The position numbers and the translations under genes were made by a program. From the NCBI GenBank assembly GCA_001662425.1, contig BDDC01002201.1, forward strand, positions 1 to 10,520: 10,520 bases of DNA, read 5' to 3'. Position 1 is the first letter of the stretch, and the number at the start of each line of letters is the position of its first letter. Positions 1-8,700 of this stretch are shown here, piece by piece. Under the pieces are notes generated by a model. It saw only the letters and a list, made by a program, of their open reading frames with translations. It did no database searches and was not told the DNA's origin. The stretch comes from Chlamydomonas sphaeroides (lineage: Eukaryota; Chlorophyta; Chlorophyceae; Chlamydomonadales; Chlamydomonadaceae).

Positions 1-48
1 CCTGCTTTTCCGTTTTTTCCTTGCTCGGTTTCGGTTTCTTTTTCCTTT

Positions 49-53
49 TGTAA
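49..53 (+). promoter_or_regulatory. TGTAA, possible polyadenylation signal of a convergent plus-strand neighbour
   Basis: TGTAA is the preferred poly(A) signal in chlorophyte algae. It lies in a T-rich stretch on the plus strand, consistent with the 3' UTR of a gene entering from the left. The five-base match alone is weak. Confidence 0.3.
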
Positions 54-69
54 TCTCTCTCTCTCTCTG
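54..69 (+). repeat. CT microsatellite
   Basis: Eight tandem CT dinucleotides (TCTCTCTC...) in the 3' flank. Confidence 0.9.
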
Positions 70-151
70 TCAAGTGCACATTGCAGGTTTATTTGCAGCC
101 CTCCCTCACTTTCCACGCAGCATGCAGGTCTCGCGCAGGTTCCATCGTGGA

Positions 152-181
152 CGCTGCATGCCCTTGCGCTGCATGCCCTTG
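152..181 (+). repeat. 15-bp direct duplication in 3' flank
   Basis: Two perfect adjacent copies of CGCTGCATGCCCTTG at 152-166 and 167-181. Each holds a GCATGC palindrome. Confidence 0.92.
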
Positions 182-349
182 CGTGTGCCGTCCATTGCAC
201 GACGAAGAAGCCACGTGTGCCTGGATGACCTGCTGCTCGGACTCCACCCCAACTCCTACCCAACCAGCGCCTGCGCACTCCACACCTGGCCCCACTCCCC
301 ATCGCCCCTGGTCGCGGACTTCCCTAACGCGCTCCATGGCACCCCATGC

Positions 350-3300
350 CTAAGTCACGAACGAGAAGTCACACCCCTCCTGCGACGGGTACGGCAGCGG
401 CTCCCGCAACCCCTGCTGCCTGGGTCCGCCGTTCCGATGAAGGCGCCCCGTGAAGCCCGCATTGCCGCCCCCGCCTCCGTCGCCTCGCTGCACAACCGCA
501 GCCGCGGCCACGCCCGCCAAGCCGGACCCGGCCCTGGCATCGGCAGACGACCCGGCCGCCGCAGCGGCCTGCTCCACCCCAGGGCCACTAGCGGCGGGCC
601 CGACGCCTGCTCCAGGCCCCTGCGGGCCCTCGCCAGCGGGGCGCCCCACGGCGGGGCTCGCAGCGGGTGCCCCTGGCGCTGCAGCAGCACGGCCGCCGGG
701 GCTGGCAACGGCGAAGGCGCTGATGGGGCGCTGCCCCGGGCCCAGCGCGGCGTCTGCCTGGGGCCCGAAGGCCACCGACACCGCCAGGCGAGTGACCTGG
801 GGGTGTGAGTTGGGGCCGGGCCGGGCAGCGTGTGAGTGGGTGGTCGGGACGCTGCTGGTAACAGCAGGGGCAGCAGGGGCAGCAGGGGCAGCGCGCTGCG
901 CAACGCATGCGCCCCCTCTCCCACGAGCGAGGCCCGCGAGGCTACCTGCAGCCCCCCGCTGCCGGGGCCGGCGCTGCCGCCCAGCGCCGCCCTGCACAGC
1001 GCCATGGCTCCCTCCAGCAGCGCCCGGCAGCCCGCCAGCACGGGGCCCGGCACCGCCCCCGGCTCCTGCCAGCGGGCGTAGGGCTCGCCGCCGGGGGAGC
1101 CGCCGCCGGGCGGGCCCGAGGGGCCGAGGCTGGGGCCGGGGCCCGGGCCTGGGGCCGGGCTGGCGGCGGCGGGCGCTGCGGTTGGTGCCGCGGTCGGTCC
1201 AGGAGAGGCGCCGGTCTGGGCAGCAGCCGCGCTTGGGTCCTGCGCGGCGGCGGCGGTGGCGGCGCGCAGGGCCTGCAGGGGCGTGGGGGCAGGGGCGTGG
1301 GGGCAGGGTCGCGGCTGTCGGGGTCCAGGCCGATACCGTTGTGCGGCACGGACCCTGCGTGGACACCACTTGGCCGCATGCATCCCCCAGCATCCATGCT
1401 GGCCGCCGCCTTCCCAAAAAAGCGAGCCGGGGCCCCCGCCCGCCGATTCACGCATGTCGTGCTCCTCTGTTATGCCGCCGCACCTGCAGCGCCGCGGGCG
1501 GCATGTCGGCGGAGCGGGTGCGCGTCTGGCCGTAGCCCTGCCGCAGCGTAAGCAGCAGCTTGGAGGGGGCGCGCCTGGGGAAGGGCGGTGGAGCAGGTCG
1601 TGGGCGCAGGCCGCAACAGCGTCCTCTCCTTCCCGGCTGCACCTGTTCGCAGCCCCCGTCCCCGCCAGCCGTCTTCGCTTGCTCCGCCCGGCACGCCACC
1701 CACCCCTGCCTTTACCTCGGCCCAGCCGACCCCTCCTCCCCTGCCCCCGCACCTGTGTCTGCCCGCGTCCTCCTCCAGCCGCCCCCACAGGCAGCCCACC
1801 AGCGGCACCAGCGCAGCCCGCACCCCCGCCAGCCGGCCGATGGGCGGATACGAGCGCTCCGCCAGCAGGCTGCGGGGAGGGCCGCGCTCGCGCACCAGCC
1901 CGCCGTCCGCCACGGACCCGCCGGCCCCCGCCGGACCGCCTCCGGCCCCGGCCCCTCCTGCCCAGCCACCGCCGCCGCCGCCGCCGCCGCTGCCGCCGCC
2001 AGTGCTGGGTCCGCCGTACGGCAGCGCCGCCAGGAAGGACCCAAGCCGGGGCCCGAAGCGGGCGGACAGCTGGGCCCGGGTCCAGCCCGCGAGCCAGCCC
2101 ACGGTGACCACAGGCAAGGAGGGGGCGGGCGCGGGGCCGGGAGGCGAGGGGCCGGGGGAAGAGGCAGGGGCGGTGGTGGCGGCGGTGGGTCCGCGGCGCT
2201 CCCTCAGCGCCGCCACCACTGCGGCGCCCTGCTTGCGAGCAAGGCCGGGCACCGACTGCGGACAGGCGAGGGCGGGCGGGGAGGGGAGGTTTTGGGGGTA
2301 GGCAACACAGCCGCGTCGGCGACGCCATCATTGCAAGCGCCCAGGTTGAGAGCTTGCCCTGCAAGTCCCGCACCCACATTTTTAGAGCCGCTGTGCCAAG
2401 CCCGTTTGGGCGTGTCGTGTCGTGCTGGGCAGACCTCAGGCGCACCCCCCCACTCCCAACAGTGCGCTCCCGTCAGCAGCATACCGACCCAGCCCCCAGC
2501 CCCTCGGCCCACCTTGATTGGCACGTCCGCCATGAAGGCCGCCAGCCCCGCCACCGGCACCACAGCCACGCCGTCGGGCTTGGCGCCCGGGCCCGCCAGC
2601 CGCGCGGCCAGCTTGGTGGGGGCCACGCCCACCGACACGACCAGCCCCAGCGCCCCTGGCGCGTTGAGGCGGGCGGGCGATGACGGGATGGCGAAGCGTG
2701 GGTTTGGAGAAGAGAAGCAGGAGGCGGCAGAGGATGTATTGCAAGGTGCTGGCGGTGGCGGCGGTGGCGGCCGCACCTTGCAGATGACGGATGGCAGATG
2801 TGCTGCAACACATCCTCCTGCAAATACTTTCCCCAATCCCACCCGCCCCTGGCGGTGGCTGCCGCACCTCGCAGCGCCGCCCGCAGCGCCGCCGCCACCT
2901 CCACGCCCCGGCGCAGCGGCGGCTCCACGGCCGCCCAGGGCACGCCGCCCGCCACCCGCACCCGGTCGGGCGGGCCGCCCGCAGCAGCGGGCTGCGCGCC
3001 GGCGCCGCGCTCCGAGGGCGCGGCGGCGGCGCCTTGCTGCGCCTCCGCCGCCGCGGGCCCCGCTGCTGCTGCTGGCGGCGCCGCCGCTGCAGCCTCCGGC
3101 GGCAGCGCCCAGGGCGCCAGCTCGGCATCGCCCTCTGGATCCATCCCAGAATCCAGATCCGGGTCCGGCTCGTCCTGCAGGTCCAGATCCAGATCCACCT
3201 CGTCCAGCTCGTCCGTGCCCGGGTCATCAGCATGCCCGTCGCCGTCGTCACCGCCGTGAGGGGCGCCAGCGGGGCCGCCATTGCCAAGCCACGCATGGTG

Positions 3301-5471
3301 CCGCAGCTCGCGCGCCTCCGCCCGCCACGGACCAGCCGCGTCCTCGGCGAGCCCCCTGGCGGGGCCGCCAGCCAGCGGCTCCCGGCCGTTGCTGCTGCCC
3401 GCTACAGCGCCGTCATCGCTGCCGCCGCACACGGGTGTGATGTCGATGTAGAAGTCGTCGTATGAGGTCTTCTCCACCTGGCCGTCGGGCGCGAAGCTGC
3501 GCAAGCGGGCCACATAGGGGCGCGGCATAGGGGTGTTGGTTGGTTGGTTGGTTCGTGGTGGCCGCGCCGCCTCACGTCGCCTTGCCCTCCTCATCCCCCG
3601 CCTTCGCCAACGCGCGTCGCCTCCAGGCCGGCCCGCTCACCCCAACACATCTCAGCCCGCACGCAAGCCCCCCTTCCTCCCCCCTTCCTCCCCCGTCTTC
3701 CCCCCCTTCCTCCCCCTCCTCTCCCCCTCCCTCCCCTTCCCCCTCCTCAGCGCTCACCGGCGCAGCAGCTCGTGGATCGCCTCCGCCACCTGCGGGGGCC
3801 CACCCGGGGGCGGAGGGCGGCTGTGGTTGAGGCCGCGTGCTGTCGCTCATAACCCCAACCATCATAAGTAAAGTAAGAGTGGTGCGTCGGTCGGGTATCC
3901 TCGCCTGCTCCCCCAGCCCCGGCTCCTGGCGGTGCGCCGCCAGGCCGCCTGCCCCCACCATCTGCCCTCTGCGTAGCCCCCGACCCGCCCCCGCCCCCCT
4001 ACCTGGGCCGGCCCCGCCACACACACGCACACCTGGCTGGTGTGTGGGTTCCGTACTTTGTGTATATTTCTAAACACCCACCTGGCCCCCTCCCTCCCTC
4101 CCAGCCCCCCCACCTGGCGGTAGCGCTGCGTGCGCATGGGCCGCACCACCAGGCCGGGGCAGCGCCGCCGAGCCTCGGCCTCGCTCACGGCGCCCATGGC
4201 CTGGCGGAGGGTGGGACAGGCAGGGAAGGGGAAGGGCGGAGGGCGGAGGGCGGATGTGACGCACCCTCCGCCGCCGCTGCCGCGTTGCTGCCGCTGCCGC
4301 CCTGCCGCCACCCCCCCCACCCCGTCAGCCCCACCCGCAGGCTGGCGATGGAGGCGCGGCCGCCGGCGCCCACTCCGTCGCCGCAGCTGCCGGGGGCGGA
4401 GGGGAGGGGGGAGGGGCTGGCGGCAGGCCAGCAACAACCACAACAGCAAACAACAACAACAGGGGGCTCTGCCACTCTGCCGCAGGGGCTGTCAGGCCAG
4501 GCACCCGGGGGCGGCCGCAGCCCGGGTGCAGCCAACGCTGCGCTCACACAGTGCTCACCCGATGTACAGGCGCCCGGCAGCTGGCAGCTGGCAACTTGGT
4601 CAGCCGACGCTCCTCTCACGCGCTCACGTACCGGTGATGTACAGGCGCTGCCTGAGCCGCACACGACATGGCCACGGCGACCCACAGGCTCACAGCCCGC
4701 CCGCCCGCCGCCCGCGGCTCTTGAGTCTCACCGCACGCCCGCCGCCCGCGCCTCGTACGACACGGCCACGAAGCCGCCCGAGTTGAACTGCGCCACTGCC
4801 AGCGGCCGGCCCCGCAGCGAGGGGTCGTCCAGCATCTCCACCTGGGGGCCGGGAGGGAGGGCAGCGTGAGTGTGGTGGTGGGAGAGGGGGTAGGGGTGGG
4901 CGGAGAATGTGACAGCGTGAAGTCCTCAAAGGCAGTGGCAGTGGCAGTGGAGGCAGCCCGCCCGTCCCCTGGTCCCTTACCCCCAGGTTAACCCGCCCCA
5001 AGCCCCCCCTCCTGGCCCCCCACCTGGCAGTAGAAGCAGTCCACATCCTGCGGCCACACCCGCACCCGCACCCGCCATGCGGGGGCACAGGGGGCATGAG
5101 GCATGAGGCAGGAGGGGCTCGGGTGCGGCTGCAGCAGGTGGTGTGCGGCAAGGTGGTGTGCGGCAAGGTGGTGTGCGGCTGGGTGGTGTGCGGCTGGGTG
5201 GTGTGCGGCTGGGTGGTGTGCGGCTGGGTGGGTGTGCGGCAGCCGCCCGGCCAACGACCTAGATGCCCTCTTCCATCGCACACCGACCCCTGCCCCCCCT
5301 CCGCCCCCCTCCCTCCTTCCCCACATCTGCCCCCCATGTGCATCTATCCCCCCTTCCCCCTTCCCCCATCCCCCCATCCCCTCCTCGCCACACACACCTA
5401 GCCCCCCCCCCCTCACCACGTGCAGCACCACGCGCTGCGGGTGCGGTGCCGGGGGCCGGGCCGGGGGTCGG

Positions 5472-5516
<45 letters not shown>

Positions 5517-5746
5517 ACGGGGGTCGCACGCGCAGGCTGCGGCGCAGCGGGGCCCCTGCTTGGGGCTGCGGGGGCCCCGACGGGAGGCATGGGGCTCGGT
5601 GGTGCCGGCTGCTGCTTCAGCAGCGGCTGGGGAGCTGGGGAGCCAGCGCCGCGATGGGCTCGTTCGTCTGGCGGCCGCGGCGGCGGCTGCGGGCGGCGCA
5701 TCAGCGGCGGCTGCGGTGCCACCGCCACGTCGACAGCAGGGGATGG

Positions 5747-5777
<31 letters not shown>

Positions 5778-8700
5778 TCACAGCCGTCGTCGTCATCGCC
5801 AGGCCAGTCGTCCCAGCCGTCAGCCAGGCTGGCGATGCCGCCTCCGTCGCTGCTGCTGCCGCCGCCGCCTCCGAGCTCCATGCCGTACTCCGTGGCGTCA
5901 CCACCATCGCCGCCACCGTCGCCGAGCCCCAGCGCTGCCGTACCGCTGCCGAAGCTGTCAAGCGCCGTCCCGTCGCCGTACACCTCCACGACGCGGTACC
6001 CCAGTACGGCAGGGTCCGACAGGTACGGCGGTACGGCAGCCCCAGGCGAGTGCGGCTCCGACGTTCCTGCCATGAGCCCGCCATCCCCAGCTGGATGCCC
6101 AAGTCCCAGCGCCGCCGCGCCCCCGGCCGGCCCCCGTCCATCACCCAGGCGTTGCCGCTTTGCCGACAGCTCCTGGGGGCCGCCGGCGCCGCTGGCACCC
6201 CCGCCGTGGCCTCCCCGTCGGGCGGCGGCCCCCGGCGAGCACAGCGCCGTAGCGGGCGATGACGGCAGCTGGGGCTGTTGCGGCGACGGCTGCGGACCAG
6301 ACTGCGGACCAGACTGCGGACCAGACTGCGGACCAGGCTGCGGCATGGGCGCCTGCGGCTGCGGCTGCAGCGCAGCAGGGCGCGTGGCCTGCGGGGGCCC
6401 TGTTGGCGGCTGCGCCCACGACGACGAGGGGGGCTGACGCGGGGGCGGCGGCGGCGCCAGCCCCAGGCCCTGTGCCGCCGCCTCCCGCAGCTGCCGCTCG
6501 CGGCTCTTGGGCAGGATGGCCAGCGTCCCCGCGGCCTGCAGGGAAGGGCAGGGGCGGCGGCTGGAGGTGAGCGGCGCTGCGTTTTGCCTGCGGCGCGCAG
6601 GGGCTGGGGGTGGGGGCCCAGCACGCTCGCGGGAGAGGGTGGCGCTGGCGAGACAGCCGAGCCACACGGCCGCCGCGGGCTTACAAGCGTGGCATGGAGG
6701 GGAGAAGACAGAATGCACACGGCCGCTGCCTGGGGCTCGGCTGCGCCCTTGGGAGCCCTCCCCCAGGGCCCGCGCTGCCGCCTTTGCTCCCGCCCAGCCA
6801 CTCACCGCGCCCCTGCCGCCCGGCGACGCGCGGTACTCCCGTCGCAGGGCCGCAGACACCGCCGCAGCGCGGCGCGCCTCCTCCGGGCTCAGCCCCCCTC
6901 CGCTGCCCATGGACGCAGTCTGTGCCGCCGCCGCCGCCGCAGCGGCGGCAGTGCCCCACGACGGCATGTCGCGGCGCTGCTGGCCCGGCGGCGGCGTGCG
7001 CGCGGCCCGGGCCCCTGCGGCCGCTCCGTTTGCGCCCTGGCGGCTGCCGTACTCGTACGGACTGTCGTACCCGCTGCCGTACCCGAGCCCATACTCGTCG
7101 CCGTCGTCGCTGGACTCGGCGTCCCCCTCGCCGGCAGGGCCACTTCCCGCGTCGGCTGGTCCTCCGCCGCAGCGGTCGGGCCCCGCAGCAGGAGTACTGC
7201 TGCCGCCGCACGCGCTGCCCCGCGCGGCGGCGCGGCTGAACAGGTCCCGGATCGTGCCCCCATTGCAGCCGCCGCCGCCGCCGGCCGCTGCCGCAGCGGG
7301 CCCCTCCTGCCTACGTTGGCGGACAAGGGAGGCGGCAATAGAGCGTGAGTGGGCATGTGAGCTAATGTGTAACTCTGCGTTGCGTTGCGTGTTTGCTCCT
7401 GCCTGAAGTTGGTGGCCCCCAGGTTGAGCAGCGTGAGCGCGAAGGGCTCCCGCAGGTTGCGCTGCAGCAGGGAGGTGGCGGCACGAACCAGGGCGTCCAC
7501 CTGCAAGGGGAGAGGGGAGAGGGGGGAGGGAGGGGAAGGAGGTGGGTTCGGCGCCTTGCCTGGGCGGCAGGCGGCAGCAGACACGCGTGCGGAGTACGTG
7601 CGACCAAGGTGGCCAGCCCCCTCCCCACCCACCCCCCGCAACACCCGCACCCCTGCAGCCCTGCCCCCAGCCACCTGCGCCTGCGACGGCTGCGCCGCCA
7701 GCGCCCCCGGCAGCAGCGGCATGGGGCAGGAGGCGGAGCTGCGGCTCCAGCCGCTGCCGCTGCGGCGCCACTTGACGGTCAGCGTCTCGGGCCGCCGCCT
7801 GGGGTGGGGGTGGGGGTGGTTGGATGGGGGTGGTTGGATGGGGGCGGTTGGATGGGGGTGGTTGGATGTGGGTGGTTGGATGGGAGGCAGGTGGGGCAGG
7901 GCACAGGCACCGGGGGCCCGGTGGGCGCTGTGATTCAAGGGCTGACGGGGTGAGCGACAAGACGGCGTGCGAGCACCTCCGTGCAGGTGCGCGCCGCCCC
8001 CTGGCGTGCGGTCCCTCCCTGCCCCACGGGCCGGACCCAGGTGCCCCCCACTCCCCCCGCAGCCGCGCCTGCTGTCCCCCCACTCCTCCCGCAGCCGCAC
8101 CTGCTGTCCTCCCACTCCCCCCGCAGCCGCACCTGCTGTCCTCCCACTCCCCCCGCACAGCCGCACCTGCTGTCCTCCCACTCCTCCCGCAGCCGCGCCA
8201 TGAGGTCGGGCGCCAGCGCCCGCAGCACCGCGCCCGCGGGCCCCCAGCCGGGCGCGGGCCGGAACGAGTCCTCCACCGTCACGCTGCGGGGCGGGCCGCT
8301 GGGCGCCACCGGCCGCGGGTCGGCGCCTCGACACAGGTGCCACAGCAGCGCGCCTGGGGCAGGGGGTTGGGCAGGGGCGGGGAGGGGCGGGGGGCAGCTG
8401 GCGGGTAGGATGACCCCACGGCCGCGTGGGGTCGATGCTCCTTATCTCCCTTGTCCACTGTCTATGGCCCCGCCCCCCCGCACCCTTCCGCCCTCCCCCT
8501 CCGCCCCTTCCCCCAGCTCGTCGCCCCTCCTGCCCCCTCCGACCCCTCTCACCCAGCTTGTCCCCCAGCACCGCCGCCAGCTGCTGCCGGCTGTAGCGCC
8601 GCGCCTCCGCAGCGCTCTCCACCCCCAGCGCCTCCGCCAGCGCCTTGCACGCCTTGCGGCCCACGCCCGGCAGCGCGCGCAGCGGCAGCGGGGCTGGGCG

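Larger units (their letters stand above)
1..349. other. 3' flank of the polymerase gene / intergenic
   Basis: Downstream of TAG 352-350. I find no sense-strand TGTAA here, so the 3' end of the transcript probably lies within or beyond the left edge. Base composition drops to T-rich in 1-75. Overlapping plus-strand frames here show no recognisable domain. Confidence 0.5.
350..5440 (-). other. POLH: DNA polymerase eta-like module (complete catalytic core)
   Basis: Palm motif I is assembled across two introns: RVVLHV (end of exon 6535-5417), DVDCFYCQ (24-nt exon 5047-5024) and VEMLDDPSLRGRPLAVAQF (exon 4841-4732). The fingers follow with FVAVSYEAR, the Tyr/Arg of the incoming-nucleotide pocket. 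Exons 4386-4335 and 4200-4114 give CGDGVGAGGRASIASLR and EARRRCPGLVVRPM. Exons 3789-3758 and 3496-2868 give VAEAIHELLRRFAP and then VEKTSYDDFYIDIT, catalytic motif II with Asp-Asp instead of Asp-Glu. Exon 2655-2513 has VSVGVAPTKLAARL, KPDGVAVVP and ADVPIK. Exon 2255-1753 has the thumb hairpin SVPGLARKQGAAVVAAL, then RAQLSARFGPRLGSFLAALP and the little-finger start RERGPPRSLLAERSYPPI. Little-finger strands follow in 1574-1484 (SKLLLTLRQGYGQ) and 796-350 (VTRLAVSVAFGPQ). About 817 residues, versus roughly 700 for typical eta; the excess is disordered insertions. No C-terminal zinc finger is visible. Another algal Y-family subclass is possible. Confidence 0.78.
5417..7310 (-). other. Inter-polymerase linker exons (low complexity, acidic and Ala/Gly/Pro/Gln-rich)
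   Basis: Two exons, 7310-6806 and 6535-5417, join iota-like to eta-like cores. The first begins RQEGP, then GGTIRDLFSRAA, a possible degenerate PCNA-binding box placed right after the little finger as in many Y-family enzymes. It continues into an acidic Tyr/Gly stretch (ESSDDGDEYGLGYGSGYDS), a poly-Ala run, and a charged helix (SPEEARRAAAVSAALRREYR). The second starts AAGTLAILPKSRERQLREAA, then Pro/Gln-rich sequence, four SGPQ repeats, a basic KRQRLG, an acidic Trp-containing patch (ADGWDDWPGDDDDG), ten alanines, and fifteen prolines just before QRVVLHV, the first strand of the eta-like palm. No stop codon occurs in this frame. No catalytic domain is recognised. Ubiquitin-binding motifs, expected C-terminal to iota, are not clearly visible. 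The linker appears mostly disordered. Confidence 0.7.

Noticed and set aside
355..2445. 696-residue minus-strand open frame
   Set aside because: It crosses several introns and is out of frame with the conserved little-finger peptides in most places. Only short stretches coincide with real exons.
1560..3440. 626-residue plus-strand open frame, and similar long plus-strand frames (450-1535, 5103-6437, 6278-7348)
   Set aside because: They are antisense to exons carrying clear polymerase motifs, are almost entirely Ala/Arg/Pro/Gly, and show no recognisable domain. Stop-poor frames are expected at this GC content.
3720..3760. Plus-strand splice acceptor (long C/T tract ending CCTCAG at 3745-3750)
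   Set aside because: No plausible plus-strand exon follows; the sequence is the antisense of a G/A-rich intron start next to the exon encoding VAEAIHELLR.
4561..4648. Two 13-bp repeats (plus-strand GATGTACAGGCGC) whose sense strand reads RLYI followed by donor-like GGTGAGC / GGTACGTGAG, suggesting a pair of small exons in intron 4387-4731
   Set aside because: No phase choice connects them to both flanking exons, and the encoded residues do not fit the fingers segment. The 52-nt exon 4335-4386 satisfies phase and sequence without them.
5417..7310. Intergenic region or promoter separating two polymerase genes
   Set aside because: Not excluded, but not supported: the frame is open with amino-acid patterns and codon use like the rest of the gene, phases match on both sides, and I saw no stop followed by a 3' signal. 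Kept as the main alternative to the fusion.
8041..8198. CRISPR-like array (short regularly spaced repeats)
   Set aside because: Units are directly adjacent with no unique spacers, the DNA is intron-bearing and nuclear in character, and the unit is a copy of an exon-intron boundary. The same applies to 10306-10520 and 8703-8830.
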